Below, piece by piece: positions 28,242-41,705 of a stretch of 64,000 nt of DNA. Under the pieces are notes generated by a model. It did not search any database. It saw nothing but the letters and a program-made list of their open reading frames with translations, and was not told where the DNA came from. A program made the translations under genes and the position numbers. Within the stretch, counting starts at the first letter, position 1. Each line of letters opens with the position of its first letter. Origin of the DNA: Neisseria sp. Marseille-Q6792. GTDB lineage: Bacteria > Pseudomonadota > Gammaproteobacteria > Burkholderiales > Neisseriaceae. The stretch covers positions 1,736,001 to 1,800,000 of the forward strand of contig NZ_OW969598.1 of assembly GCF_943181435.1 (NCBI RefSeq), given 5' to 3'.

Positions 28242-28834
28242 AGAAAATCGGACTGTTCGGCGGCACTTTCGACCCGATACACAACGGGCATCTTCATATT
28301 GCCCGCGCCTTTGCCGATGAAATCGGGTTGGACATGGTTGTTTTCCTGCCGGCAGGCGGCCCGTATCACAAAGACGCCGCCTCCGCTTCCGCCGCCGACC
28401 GCCTTGCCATGGTCGAACTGGCGACGGCGGAAGATGCGCGTTTTGCCGTCAGCGACTGCGACATCGTCCGAGAAGGTGCAACCTACACTTTCGACACCGT
28501 CCAAATTTTCCGCCAGCAGTTCCCGTCCGCGCAACTCTGGTGGCTGATGGGCAGCGACAGCCTGATGAAGCTGCACACATGGAAAAAATGGCAGATGCTC
28601 GTGCGCGAAACCAATATCGCCGTCGCCATGAGGCAGGGCGACAGCCTGCACAAAATGCCAGGCGAACTGCACGCATGGCTGGGCAAGTCCCTTCAGGACG
28701 GCAGCGTCCGCATCTTGTCCGCCCCGATACATAATGTGTCGTCAACGGAAATCCGCCGCGCCGGTGTTTCAGACGGCATCCCACCTGCCGCCGCCCGTTA
28801 TATCCGAGAACACCGGCTGTACGAAAAATTATGA
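28238..28834 (+). CDS. nadD: Nicotinate-nucleotide adenylyltransferase
   Basis: A 198-residue NadD, making nicotinate adenine dinucleotide in NAD synthesis. The nucleotidyltransferase start GLFGGTFDPIHNGHLHIA, with the HxGH motif (HNGH), is at residues 5-22, and the C-terminal PIHNVSSTEIRRAG motif is present. ATG overlaps the carbonic anhydrase stop. VSDGIPPAAA near the end is encoded by a DUS. It would normally run into rsfS, but an AT-rich gene intervenes 22 bp downstream. Confidence 0.95.
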   Translation: MKKIGLFGGTFDPIHNGHLHIARAFADEIGLDMVVFLPAGGPYHKDAASASAADRLAMVELATAEDARFAVSDCDIVREGATYTFDTVQIFRQQFPSAQLWWLMGSDSLMKLHTWKKWQMLVRETNIAVAMRQGDSLHKMPGELHAWLGKSLQDGSVRILSAPIHNVSSTEIRRAGVSDGIPPAAARYIREHRLYEKL

Positions 28835-28855
28835 TAAATAATACTCACTAGAAAT

Positions 28856-29455
28856 ATGAACAGCAAAACTAAACTTCGAGTTAATAAAATAATCGAACTG
28901 AAGCATCATATTGAGAATTGGGAAACTCAAACAAGCGAAGAGATCGAAAAGCTTCTTGTTGATTTTGAGAAACAGCCTAGGCAAGAAATGTCTTCTTATT
29001 ATACGGAGCTTTTTAGAGATGTTCAATTTGCGGGTGTTTTGGTGCAAATAGCAAATAAGTATGCGGAAAACAGTAAAATCAATCGCTGTATAGTATCTGC
29101 TCTTGGAATGATGATGTGGAGGTATAAGCTTCCTGAGAGTGAGGAAATATATCGCCTTATGTTAGCGAATATTCAAAGAAAGGGAGTAGCTCTTTTTGTA
29201 GCATTTCATCTCCCTAAGATGAAAATGTTTGAGGAATTCCCGAATAAATGGGCCTATTTTATGAGTATACCTAAACTCTCTCCTAAAAAGACTTCTGCGG
29301 AATACTTTACTGACTTGGTCGAAGAATACATTTACTTTGTACCTATGATGTATAAGTCAGAATTGATTCAATACTTCAGTTTGAAATATAGTGAAACAAA
29401 AAGTGAATTTCTAAAAGATAGATACAAAAAAATACTAATAATCCTGCGGGATTAG
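28856..29455 (+). CDS. AT-rich orphan protein of unknown function between nadD and rsfS
   Basis: A 199-residue, largely helical and charged protein (MNSKTKLRVNKIIELKHHI...). No signal peptide, membrane helix or catalytic motif is visible; helix-rich spacing such as RDVQFAGVLVQIANKYAENS and YRLMLANIQRKGVAL suggests a HEAT-like or immunity-protein scaffold. Its base composition is much lower in GC than both neighbours, it contains no DUS, and it interrupts a conserved nadD-rsfS-rlmH order. A possible start signal is weak. I take it as horizontally acquired; I do not recognise a family. Confidence 0.75.
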   Translation: MNSKTKLRVNKIIELKHHIENWETQTSEEIEKLLVDFEKQPRQEMSSYYTELFRDVQFAGVLVQIANKYAENSKINRCIVSALGMMMWRYKLPESEEIYRLMLANIQRKGVALFVAFHLPKMKMFEEFPNKWAYFMSIPKLSPKKTSAEYFTDLVEEYIYFVPMMYKSELIQYFSLKYSETKSEFLKDRYKKILIILRD

Positions 29456-29555
29456 TACTTAATTGAGTAATTTTTGAGGAAAAACATCAACCCGAAAAGT
29501 CAAATCAGTAAGGAACGGCTATAATGCCGTCTGAAAACATCCCGTTAGGAACATA

Positions 29556-29942
29556 ATGAACGAGCAAGAACTGCAAGACCTGCAAAAAATGGTCGAGGTC
29601 GCCGTCAACGCCCTCGAAGACATCAAAGCCAAAGACATTTCCGTTTTGGAAACCCAAGACAAAACTTCGCTGTTTGCCAGAATGATTATCGCCAGCGGCG
29701 ACAGTACGCGCCAAGTCAAAGCACTGGCCAACAACGTTGCCGTCGATTTGAAAGAAGCCGGTTTTGAAATCCTCAGTACCGAAGGCGACAGCGGCGAATG
29801 GACGTTGGTTGATGCAGGAGACCTCGTTGTCCACGTTATGCTCCCTGCCGTGCGCGACTTCTACGACATCGACACCCTCTGGGGCGGCGAGAAACCGAGT
29901 TTCCACGCCGGAATGCAGAAGCCGTGGCACGCGGCAGACTGA
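29556..29942 (+). CDS. rsfS: Ribosome silencing factor RsfS
   Basis: A 128-residue RsfS/Iojap family protein, which binds ribosomal protein uL14 and blocks subunit joining in starved cells. Recognised by the helical start and the conserved WTLVDAGDLVVHVMLPAVRDFYDIDTLWGG-type C-terminal block (key residues W, D, G, D, H, F, Y, L). A DUS lies 25 bp before it at about 29524. It is 53 bp upstream of rlmH, with a DUS hairpin in the gap. Confidence 0.93.
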   Translation: MNEQELQDLQKMVEVAVNALEDIKAKDISVLETQDKTSLFARMIIASGDSTRQVKALANNVAVDLKEAGFEILSTEGDSGEWTLVDAGDLVVHVMLPAVRDFYDIDTLWGGEKPSFHAGMQKPWHAAD

Positions 29943-29948
29943 TTCCCG

Positions 29949-29974
29949 ATGCCGTCTGAACCTTCAGACGGCAT
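29949..29974. terminator. Tight inverted DUS pair between rsfS and rlmH
   Basis: ATGCCGTCTGAA at 29949-29960 and TTCAGACGGCAT at 29963-29974, only two bases apart. Confidence 0.75.
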
Positions 29975-29995
29975 TTTCCTGTAAGGGAGAAAGCA

Positions 29996-30466
29996 TTGAA
30001 CATCACCGTTTTGGCAGTCGGCACCAAAATGCCGCGCTGGGTTGATGAGGCCGTCGCCGAATACGCCAAACGCTTCGGACGCGACGTCGCCTACGCACTC
30101 AAAGAAATCAAACCCGAAAAACGCGGCGCGGGCGTGAATGCCGCCCAAGGTATGGCGGCAGAAGAAAAACGCATCCTTGAAGCCGTTCCGCAAGGCGCGT
30201 TCCTTGTCGTTCTTGACGAACGCGGCAAAGCACCGACCTCCGTCGAGCTGGCGGAACACCTCAAAAGCTGGCAGCAAAACGGCGAACACGTCTGCTTCGT
30301 CATTGGCGGTGCGGACGGCATGACTGACCGCCTCAAGCAACAAGCCCGCATGATGATGCGCCTGTCCAGCCTCACCCTGCCGCACGGCATGGTGCGCGTC
30401 CTTCTGACCGAGCAGCTCTACCGGGCCGTTTCCATCCTGCACAACCATCCTTATCATCGGGAATAA
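29996..30466 (+). CDS. rlmH: 23S rRNA (pseudouridine1915-N3)-methyltransferase
   Basis: A 156-residue SPOUT methyltransferase. The trefoil-knot SAM site is visible in FVIGGADGM near residues 100-108, with DERGKAPTSVELAEHL before it and LPHGMVRVLLTEQLYRA after it. It starts with TTG at 29996 after GGGAGA at about 29985; no upstream ATG is available. It follows rsfS, as in many Proteobacteria. Confidence 0.93.
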   Translation: MNITVLAVGTKMPRWVDEAVAEYAKRFGRDVAYALKEIKPEKRGAGVNAAQGMAAEEKRILEAVPQGAFLVVLDERGKAPTSVELAEHLKSWQQNGEHVCFVIGGADGMTDRLKQQARMMMRLSSLTLPHGMVRVLLTEQLYRAVSILHNHPYHRE

Positions 30467-30540
30467 GAAGGCTTTTGTCTGTACCCCTAATCGGTTAAAA
30501 TTACCCCGTTATTTCTGAACACACAGCAAAGGAATCCGCT

Positions 30541-30807
30541 ATGGCACGCATGGTATTCTGCGTTAAGCTCAACAAAGAAGCCGAAGGCATGAAATTTCCA
30601 CCGCTTCCCAACGAATTGGGCAAGCGCATTTTTGAAAACGTATCGCAAGAAGCATGGATGGCGTGGACGCGCCACCAAACCATGCTGATTAACGAAAACC
30701 GCTTAAGCCTTGCCGATCCGCGTGCGCGCGAATACCTGGCTCAGCAGATGGAGCAGTATTTCTTCGGCGACGGCGCGGATGCCGTTCAGGGGTATGTTCC
30801 GCAATAA
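30541..30807 (+). CDS. YggX-family Fe(II)-trafficking protein
   Basis: An 88-residue protein of the YggX family, linked to iron-sulfur cluster protection from oxidants. The signatures [16 protein letters not shown] with Cys7, the [11 protein letters not shown] block and [17 protein letters not shown] are present. AAAGGA precedes the ATG. Single gene followed by a hairpin terminator at 30828-30860. Confidence 0.9.
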   Translation: MARMVFCVKLNKEAEGMKFPPLPNELGKRIFENVSQEAWMAWTRHQTMLINENRLSLADPRAREYLAQQMEQYFFGDGADAVQGYVPQ

Positions 30808-30827
30808 ATGGTTTCCTGCTTCAAATA

Positions 30828-30863
30828 AAAGGCTGTCCGAACCTGTTTCAGACAGCCTTTAAA
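30828..30863 (+). terminator. Intrinsic terminator after the yggX homologue
   Basis: AAAGGCTGTC and GACAGCCTTT form a 10-bp stem; no DUS core at the stem itself. Confidence 0.85.
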
Positions 30864-30965
30864 ATACTCAGAACAACCTTATCTTGACGCAACCGAACAA
30901 GTTTTGACGTTGAACAATGTTAAAATCCCCAAGTATTCCCAAGCACACTTTCAGGAGCATATGCC

Positions 30966-31649
30966 ATGCAGCACGACGTTTACGACTACACCGTGCATAC
31001 GGTTTCTAAAAACACCGTTTTGCAAAAAACTTACCGCCTACTCGGTCTGTCCTTTATCCCTGCGGTGGCAGGTGCGGCATTTGCCGCCGGCATGAACTTC
31101 AATTTTTATGCCGCCTTAGGTTCGCGTTGGATCAGCCTCATCGCATTCTTGGTATTTTTCTACGGCATAACTTATCTTATCGAGAAAAACCGTTACAGTA
31201 ATACCGGCGTTACCCTGTTGATGGTATTCACATTCGGTATAGGCGTATTGATCAGCCCTGTGCTGCAATATGCGCTTAATATTGCCGACGGTGCGAAAAT
31301 CGTCGGCATTGTCGCAGCCATGACCGCCGCCGTTTTCCTGACCATGTCCGTATTGGCGCGACGTTCGAGGCTTAATATGAACGAACTTGCACGCTTTTTG
31401 ACTGTGGGTGCGGTGATTCTGATGGTCGCCATGGTGGCCAACCTGTTTTTGAGTATTCCCGCACTCGCCTTGACCATTTCGGCAGGTTTTGTCTTGTTCA
31501 GTTCCTTAATGATTATGTGGCAGGTACGCACCGTCATTGACGGTGGAGAAGACAGCCACATCAGCGCGGCACTGACACTGTTTATCTCGCTTTACAACAT
31601 CTTCAGCGGCCTGCTCAACATCCTGCTGTCCTTAAACGGCGATGACTGA
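30966..31649 (+). CDS. Bax inhibitor-1/YccA-family membrane protein
   Basis: A 227-residue protein with seven predicted membrane helices, including [35 protein letters not shown] and [18 protein letters not shown], and the TMBIM-like C-terminal helix region [16 protein letters not shown]. The family includes pH-sensitive calcium channels and FtsH modulators; the role in Neisseria is not known. An inverted DUS terminator at 31674-31706 follows, then a Correia element. Confidence 0.85.
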   Translation: MQHDVYDYTVHTVSKNTVLQKTYRLLGLSFIPAVAGAAFAAGMNFNFYAALGSRWISLIAFLVFFYGITYLIEKNRYSNTGVTLLMVFTFGIGVLISPVLQYALNIADGAKIVGIVAAMTAAVFLTMSVLARRSRLNMNELARFLTVGAVILMVAMVANLFLSIPALALTISAGFVLFSSLMIMWQVRTVIDGGEDSHISAALTLFISLYNIFSGLLNILLSLNGDD

Positions 31650-31673
31650 TGTAGGCGAAACACCATGCAAACC

Positions 31674-31711
31674 ATGCCGTCTGAAAGCACTTATTTCAGA
31701 CGGCATTTTGT
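31674..31711. terminator. Inverted DUS terminator after the Bax-inhibitor-like gene
   Basis: ATGCCGTCTGAA at 31674-31685 and TTCAGACGGCAT at 31695-31706, then TTTTG. Confidence 0.85.
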
Positions 31712-31740
31712 TTTGGGCATACAATACGGATGCACGCACA

Positions 31741-31847
31741 TATAGTGGATTAAATTTAAATCAGGACAAGGCGATGAAGCCGCAGACAGTACAAATAGTA
31801 CGGCAAGGCGAGGCAACGCCGTACTGGTTTAAATTTAATCCACTATA
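31741..31847. repeat. Correia repeat enclosed element (107 bp)
   Basis: Starts TATAGTGGATTAAATTTAAA and ends with the inverse at 31828-31847, enclosing the usual core with ACAGTACAAATAGTACGG. This is the short Correia type lacking the internal 50-bp insert. Correia elements can carry outward promoters; coaD starts 36 bp downstream. Confidence 0.95.
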
Positions 31848-31882
31848 AAAACACAGCCAGCTATGAAGCCGGGAGGAATCAA

Positions 31883-32395
31883 ATGTTACCGAATACACCG
31901 CGCCGCGCCGTTTATGCCGGCAGTTTCGATCCGCCCACATTGGGGCATCTGTGGATGATACGGCAGGCGCAATCTATGTTTGACGAACTTATCGTCGCCA
32001 TCGGCATTAATCCCGACAAACGCAGCACCTACACGATAGCCGAAAGGCGGGATATGCTGCACGATATTACTAAAATGTTTCCTAACGTCAGAACCGATGT
32101 ATTTGAAAACCGGTTTTTGGTGCATTACGCCCGTGAGGTAGATGCAGGATTCATCGTACGCGGCATCCGTTCCGCCTCCGATTATGAATACGAACGTTCC
32201 ATGCGCCATATCAACAGCGACCTCTCACCCGAAATATCCACCGTATTCCTTATGCCGCCGCGCGAAATCGCCGAAGTGTCGTCCACTATGGTCAAGGGAC
32301 TGGTCGGGCCGGAAGGCTGGACGGAAACCGTCAAAAGATATGTGCCGCCGGCCGTGTACCAAAAAATGATTGCAGAACATCACAACAATGCCTGA
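31883..32395 (+). CDS. coaD: Phosphopantetheine adenylyltransferase
   Basis: A 170-residue CoaD, the penultimate step of coenzyme A synthesis. The nucleotidyltransferase motif [16 protein letters not shown] contains T/HxGH (TLGH). [12 protein letters not shown] and SSTMVKGL, both family signatures, are intact. GGGAGG precedes the ATG. Transcription may be affected by the Correia element just upstream. Confidence 0.96.
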   Translation: MLPNTPRRAVYAGSFDPPTLGHLWMIRQAQSMFDELIVAIGINPDKRSTYTIAERRDMLHDITKMFPNVRTDVFENRFLVHYAREVDAGFIVRGIRSASDYEYERSMRHINSDLSPEISTVFLMPPREIAEVSSTMVKGLVGPEGWTETVKRYVPPAVYQKMIAEHHNNA

Positions 32396-32430
32396 CAGAA
32401 AGCTTCTGTCAAATATATTCAGGTTCAAAT

Positions 32431-33084
32431 ATGTGGGAAATCTTATTCAGACACCAAGATTTTGTCGCCATCAATAAACCTCAAGGCATATCCGTCCACC
32501 GTTCCGACGGCGAAGTCAGTCTGACGGCAACACTTGCGGCACAGTTGGGCGTAGAAAAGGTATGGTTGCTGCACAGGTTGGACAAACAGACCGGAGGCAT
32601 ATTGCTGTTTGCCCTTAATCCCCAAAGTGCCGCTGTTCTTGCCGCACAGTTTGCCGAAAGGAAAATGAAGAAAACCTATTTGGCTTTGTCCGACCGCAAA
32701 CCGTCCAAAAAACAAGGATGGATAAAAGGCGGCATGGAAAAATCCAGGCGCGGGATGTGGAAGCTGACGCGCAATATGGAAAATATTGCCGTTACCCGTT
32801 TTTTCAGTATACGTATCAGTGAAAAAATGCGGCTGTTCATTCTTGAGCCTCATACGGGTAAGACACATCAGCTGAGAGTGGCAATGAAAAGTCTGGGTAG
32901 TCCTATTTTTGGGGACCGCTTATATGGAGGGACAGAATCCGAAACTACGTTCCTGTATGCATGGAAAATACAATTTACCTATCAACAACAAGAAATCGAA
33001 ATTACTGCACCTTTGAAAAATGCATGGCAGGCTGAAAATATCTCTCATGCGCTGGAAGAATTTTATATGGCAAAAGCAGGTTAA
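32431..33084 (+). CDS. RluA-family pseudouridine synthase
   Basis: A 217-residue RluA-type enzyme. The catalytic Asp is in LLHRLDKQTGGILLFA near residue 52, preceded by FVAINKPQGISVH, with the C-terminal KTHQLRVAMKSLGSPIFGD block. It lacks an S4 domain and is short, like TruC/RluE-sized members. Target RNA cannot be told. AAATATG follows a weak site. It lies 35 bp after coaD and just before the rRNA operon leader. Confidence 0.85.
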   Translation: MWEILFRHQDFVAINKPQGISVHRSDGEVSLTATLAAQLGVEKVWLLHRLDKQTGGILLFALNPQSAAVLAAQFAERKMKKTYLALSDRKPSKKQGWIKGGMEKSRRGMWKLTRNMENIAVTRFFSIRISEKMRLFILEPHTGKTHQLRVAMKSLGSPIFGDRLYGGTESETTFLYAWKIQFTYQQQEIEITAPLKNAWQAENISHALEEFYMAKAG

Positions 33085-33148
33085 TAAATATAAATTAATT
33101 TATAAACAATATGATAAATATTTTTATAAAAATTTTTCAAGAAAACGG

Positions 33149-33177
33149 TTGACCGCAAATCTCTTCAAGCGTATAGT
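33149..33177 (+). promoter_or_regulatory. rRNA operon promoter
   Basis: TTGACC at 33149-33154, a 17-bp spacer and TATAGT at 33172-33177, with a very AT-rich stretch (33085-33145) upstream that would serve as UP element. Confidence 0.8.
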
Positions 33178-33224
33178 TCGCTTCTTCGCTGCTGACGAAA
33201 CGGCGGTGATGAAGCAGTTCAAAC

Positions 33225-33236
33225 GCTCTTTAACAA
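33225..33236 (+). promoter_or_regulatory. boxA antitermination site, rRNA leader
   Basis: GCTCTTTAACAA, the conserved boxA sequence used by Nus factors, 135 bp before the 16S gene. Confidence 0.88.
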
Positions 33237-33360
33237 AACAGATTACCGATAAGTGTGAGTGCCTTGAGCCTCACACTGTTTGAAAGACAGACAAGATAAT
33301 GTTTTGAACATTGTCCTGTTGGTTTCTTTGAAGCAGACCAGAAGTTAAAAAGTTAGAGAT

Positions 33361-34905
<1,545 letters not shown>

Positions 34906-35002
34906 GAGAAAGAAGAGGCTTTAGGCATTCACACTTATCGGTAAACTGAAAAGATGCGGAAGAAGCTTGAGTGAAGGCAAGGTTCGCTTAAGAAGAGAAT
35001 CC

Positions 35003-35079
<77 letters not shown>

Positions 35080-35084
35080 ATAAC

Positions 35085-35160
35085 GGGGGCATAGCTCAGT
35101 TGGTAGAGCACCTGCTTTGCAAGCAGGGGGTCATCGGTTCGATCCCGTTTGCCTCCACCA
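35085..35160 (+). tRNA. tRNA-Ala (TGC)
   Basis: A 76-base cloverleaf five bases after tRNA-Ile; anticodon TGC in CTTTGCAAG, CCA encoded. Confidence 0.97.
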
Positions 35161-35261
35161 AAACTTTGCAAATCAAAGTAATCCAGTTGCTTTTATTTTA
35201 TTTGTACTTTTATATTTTATAGCAACTTATTTTGATTTGCGGAGTAAAATAACGACGCATC

Positions 35262-35273
35262 GATCTTTAACAA
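35262..35273 (+). promoter_or_regulatory. boxA in the 16S-23S spacer
   Basis: GATCTTTAACAA, a second boxA before the 23S gene. The rest of the 35161-35531 spacer holds no gene. Confidence 0.8.
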
Positions 35274-35531
35274 ATTGGAAAGCCGAAATCAACAAACAAA
35301 GACAATGAGTTTGTTTTGATTTTTACCCTTTGCAAAGGGTAAAAATCTCTCGCAAGAGAAAAGAAAACAAACACAGTATTTGGGTGATGATTGTATCGAC
35401 TTAATCCTGAAACACAAAAGGCAGGATTAAGACACAACAAAGCAGTAAGCTTTATCAAAGTAGGAATTTCAAGTTTACTTCCCTAGTCAACGGGTAGGTA
35501 AACGAAGTCAAAGAAGTTCTTGAAATGATAG

Positions 35532-38421
<2,890 letters not shown>

Positions 38422-38519
38422 CTATCATTTGAAGAACTTCAAGAGATAAAAGCTTACTGACTGATTCAGTCATTACCGAATATATTGATTAAGGCTTTAC
38501 CGATTTGTAACAGTTTAAG

Positions 38520-38634
38520 TTTGGCGGCCATAGCGAGTTGGTCCCACGCCTTCCCATCCCGAACAGGACCGTGAAACGACTCAGCGCCGATGATAGTGTG
38601 GTTCTTCCATGCGAAAGTAGGTCACTGCCAAACA
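38520..38634 (+). rRNA. rrf: 5S ribosomal RNA
   Basis: TTTGGCGGCCATAGCGAG... to CACTGCCAAAC with complementary ends (TTGGCGG/CTGCCAA). Contains the loop C block CCCATCCCGAACAGG. About 100 bp after the 23S gene. Confidence 0.95.
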
Positions 38635-38643
38635 CCCATTCAG

Positions 38644-38672
38644 AAAACCCCCGGATATCCGGGGGTTTTTGC
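38644..38672 (+). terminator. rRNA operon terminator
   Basis: CCCCCGGATATCCGGGGG hairpin flanked by A and T runs, ten bases after 5S. Confidence 0.93.
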
Positions 38673-38815
38673 TTTGCCCGGAAAAAATGTCGGGGGTGGT
38701 AGGACGGTATCTGTACGGTGTCCGGTTGGGTTTGTGGAGGGACAACTTGAAACTTTGGGATATTCATTTTAAAATGACGTAATTTTATTATTTACCACAC
38801 GTTGAAGGAAAAACC

Positions 38816-39115
38816 ATGAAAAAAATGTTTGTATTGTTCTGTATGCTGTTCTCCTGCGCCTTCTCTTTTGCTGCGGTAAACGTCAATGCCGCTTCTCAGC
38901 AGGAATTGGAGGCGCTGCCGGGAATAGGTCCGGCGAAGGCAAAGGCCATTGTGGAATACCGTGCGCAAAACGGTGCGTTCAAGTCTGTGGATGAGTTGAC
39001 GAAGGTTAAGGGTATCGGCCCTGCGGTGTTGGCGAAGCTGAAGGATCAGGCTTCTGTCGGCGCGCCTGCGGCTAAGGCCCCTGCTAAACCGGCTTTACCG
39101 ACTGCTAAAAAGTAG
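38816..39115 (+). CDS. comE: ComE competence DNA-binding protein
   Basis: A 99-residue periplasmic DNA-binding protein needed for natural transformation. Signal peptide KKMFVLFCMLFSCAFSFA, then a tandem helix-hairpin-helix fold (LEALPGIGPAKAKAIVEYR and LTKVKGIGPAVLAKLKDQ), then an Ala/Lys/Pro tail. Neisseria carries several identical comE copies, each next to an rRNA operon, and this is such a copy. It pulls DUS-bearing DNA into the periplasm. A weak terminator (GCCGTCTGACC...GGTCGGGCGG) follows at about 39135. Confidence 0.95.
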   Translation: MKKMFVLFCMLFSCAFSFAAVNVNAASQQELEALPGIGPAKAKAIVEYRAQNGAFKSVDELTKVKGIGPAVLAKLKDQASVGAPAAKAPAKPALPTAKK

Positions 39116-39465
39116 AGCGTAAGTGCTGATAAAGTGCCGTCTGACCATAGGTCGGGCGGTGTTTTATTGTGTGTGCTTTATAGTGGGGCAGGGTGTTTGA
39201 TTTTGTTATGGCTGTGTTGATGGAATTAAAATCTGCTGTTTCAGTAATGGTTGCTTATGAGCGTAAAGCCAACTATTTGTATGCCCGCTCAAGAGAGAAT
39301 GGGGCGTACATATTTGATTTTAATTGACTATGTGCCGTCTGAAAATTGCTTTTCAGACGGCACTTCCGGTCTGTGTGAAACAATGAGGTAAACTGTGCTA
39401 CGGAATATTTCTGTTGAAAATTGGCAAAGGCGGCACTTCTATATTGCCTTTCATGCGTAAGGGAA
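39116..39465. other. Intergenic region with hairpins, no firm gene
   Basis: Contains a degenerate DUS hairpin at 39135-39165 and an inverted pair GTGCCGTCTGAA/TTCAGACGGCAC at 39332-39363. A short frame at 39220-39327 (MELKSAVSVMVAYERKANYL...) could be a gene scrap, but it has no ribosome site and no recognisable family, so I do not call it. Confidence 0.6.
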
Positions 39466-40222
39466 TTAGAACTTTGCGGCTACGCGGAAACCGTATTCGT
39501 TGAATTTTATACCGCCCATTTTAAATTTGTTGCTATCTAAGATAAGCTCGGTGTTGCGGGTTGCACCATGGCGGTAGTACGGACCAAATTCCATGTTGAG
39601 ACCGTCGGTCAGTTGTTTGCCCTCATTCAGACCAGCGCCAAATTCCTATACTTTGGTGCTTGTGCTGATATCGTGGGAAGCCCCCATTTGAGTGGTCGCC
39701 ACTTTGGTTTTGCCGTGCAAATCTACATGGGGATCTGCTCGCGGAGTTAGGGATCAGCCTTCACAAGGTTTTGATGAATTTCGCTGTCTATAAGGTGTTT
39801 ACCTTTTGAAGAGACGGGCGTAGCCGTCGCGCCTTTCTCCCAGAGGACGTTCCGCTTGGATGTACTGTATCCCAGACCGATGCCGCTACGGAAGCGTGTG
39901 GATTCGCTGACCGATTGGGTGTGGGTATAGCCGGCATACACTGTAGCTGTTTTGCTTATTATGCTGTTAAGCTTCTTCCCTTCTTTATTGTAGATATCGA
40001 TTTTATTTTTGTTGTATGTCGCTTCAAAACGCATACCGTGACGTTCGTCAAACGGTATGTCCGCACGCAAACCGATAACCGGCTTGCGTTATTTTTTTCA
40101 AATTGCCAGTAGTGCCTTTCCGGTAAAGACTTTGTACTCGCCTTTGGCGATAAAATCGAGAACGTTTGCCATTGTGTCGGCAAAAACGGCTGCCAATGAG
40201 CGTGTAAGTAAGGTTTTTTCAT
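39466..40222 (-). pseudogene. Degenerate outer-membrane beta-barrel protein gene (opacity-like)
   Basis: Starting at 40222 the strand reads MKK, then after a frameshift TLLTRSLAAVFADTMA, a signal-peptide-like stretch. After further frameshifts comes a central frame (40070-39747) with barrel-like strands: DERHGMRFEATYNKNKIDIY and ATVYAGYTHTQSVSESTRF, then SGIGLGYSTSKR. The last frame ends MGGIKFNEYGFRVAAKF-stop, with the terminal Phe typical of outer-membrane proteins. At least three reading-frame breaks are visible, so it is dead. The overall size (about 230 residues) suits an Opa/NspA-like eight-strand barrel. The exact family is uncertain. Confidence 0.65.
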
Positions 40223-40582
40223 GTCCTGTTTTCTGCAATGAAGATAAGTTAAAAAGATTGCAGGGAAATGCCCACTTATCAATTAAATCTTTTTTTAATT
40301 AATTCGTTTATTTTCTTTTCAAGGGGTTTCTGTGTATTTTCGGTTGTTTCGGTTTTGCCGTGCAGGTTTGCCTGAATGAATGGCGAGTATTGTTTTTATC
40401 AATTTATTTTCTTTTTATTTGGAATAAAATTTCTAAAATATTAAAAATATGAAATTTAAAATCTATAAAAAAAGCTTTGTCGGTTATTTTGGAATAAAAT
40501 AGCTTTGCGGTGGACTATTGAGCTTGTTATGGTTATACAAACCATGTAATCTATATACAAAACCAATCAGGAAAGATACCCG
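40223..40582. other. AT-rich intergenic region before aroG
   Basis: No gene. Very AT-rich, with the phrase TTTTGGAATAAAAT occurring twice (about 40419 and 40485). TTGTTA at about 40527 and TAATCT at 40550 are 17 bp apart and might be the aroG promoter. Nothing else recognised. Confidence 0.5.
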
Positions 40583-41638
40583 ATGACACACCATTACCCC
40601 ACTGACGATATTAAGATTAAAGAAGTTAAAGAACTGCTGCCGCCGATTGCCCATCTTTACGAGCTGCCAATTTCCAAAGAGGCTTCGGGTCTGGTTCACC
40701 GTACGCGCCATGAGATTTCGGATTTGGTGCATGGTAAGGATAAACGGCTCTTGGTCATTATCGGGCCGTGTTCGATTCACGATCCAAAAGCGGCGTTGGA
40801 ATATGCGGAGCGTTTGTTGAAACTCCGCAAGCAGTATGAAAACGAGCTTTTGATTGTGATGCGAGTTTATTTCGAGAAGCCGAGAACGACGGTGGGTTGG
40901 AAAGGTTTGATTAACGACCCGCACTTGGACGGAACATTCGATATCAATTTCGGTTTGCGTCAGGCGCGCAGTCTGTTGTTATCCCTGAACAATATGGGCA
41001 TGCCTGCCTCTACCGAATTTTTGGATATGATTACACCCCAGTATTATGCCGACTTGATTTCTTGGGGGGCAATCGGTGCACGGACGACTGAAAGCCAGGT
41101 CCACCGTGAATTGGCAAGCGGTCTGTCCTGTCCCGTCGGCTTTAAAAACGGTACGGATGGTAATTTGAAGATTGCAATCGATGCAATTGGTGCGGCGAGC
41201 CATTCCCATCATTTCTTGTCTGTAACTAAAGCCGGACATTCCGCCATTGTCCATACCAGTGGCAATCCAGATTGTCATGTTATTTTGCGGGGCGGTAAAG
41301 AGCCGAATTATGATGCGGAACACGTCAGTGCTGCGGCGGAACAACTGCGTGCGGCAGGCGTAACCGACAAGCTGATGATTGATTGCAGCCATGCTAACAG
41401 CCGCAAGGATTATACCAAGCAGATGGACGTGGCACGGGATATTGCCGCCCAATTGGAGCAGGACGGGAGCAATATTATGGGTGTAATGGTAGAAAGCCAT
41501 TTAATAGAAGGCAGACAGGATAAGCCGGAAGTTTACGGTAAGAGCATTACCGATGCGTGTATCGGTTGGGATGCGACTGAAGAACTGTTGGCATTGTTGG
41601 CGGGTGCCAACAAAATACGTATTGCTCGGGCAAGTTGA
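40583..41638 (+). CDS. aroG: 3-deoxy-7-phosphoheptulonate synthase (class I DAHP synthase)
   Basis: A 351-residue type I-alpha DAHP synthase, the first enzyme of the shikimate pathway, joining PEP and erythrose 4-phosphate. Active-site segments are visible: LVIIGPCSIHDPKAALEYA, MRVYFEKPRTTVGWKGL, the GARTTESQVHRELASGLSCPVGFKNGT block (key residues R, K), and DCSHANSRKDY. The N-terminal extension carries the allosteric region found in feedback-inhibited forms. AGGAAAG precedes the ATG. Ends at a DUS terminator upstream of folA. Confidence 0.95.
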   Translation: MTHHYPTDDIKIKEVKELLPPIAHLYELPISKEASGLVHRTRHEISDLVHGKDKRLLVIIGPCSIHDPKAALEYAERLLKLRKQYENELLIVMRVYFEKPRTTVGWKGLINDPHLDGTFDINFGLRQARSLLLSLNNMGMPASTEFLDMITPQYYADLISWGAIGARTTESQVHRELASGLSCPVGFKNGTDGNLKIAIDAIGAASHSHHFLSVTKAGHSAIVHTSGNPDCHVILRGGKEPNYDAEHVSAAAEQLRAAGVTDKLMIDCSHANSRKDYTKQMDVARDIAAQLEQDGSNIMGVMVESHLIEGRQDKPEVYGKSITDACIGWDATEELLALLAGANKIRIARAS

Positions 41639-41663
41639 GATTTTTGATACGGAATATCATAAA

Positions 41664-41695
41664 ATGCCGTCTGAAGCTTTCAGACGGCATTTTTA
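41664..41695. terminator. Inverted DUS terminator between aroG and folA
   Basis: ATGCCGTCTGAA at 41664-41675 and TTCAGACGGCAT at 41679-41690, then five T. It ends 10 bases before the folA start, so its T run is right at the folA ribosome site. Confidence 0.85.
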
Positions 41696-41705
41696 TGGAG
41701 ACGAT

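Noticed and set aside
39220..39327. Short frame encoding MELKSAVSVMVAYERKANYL...
   Set aside because: No ribosome site, too short, no family recognised; kept only as a note in the intergenic entry.
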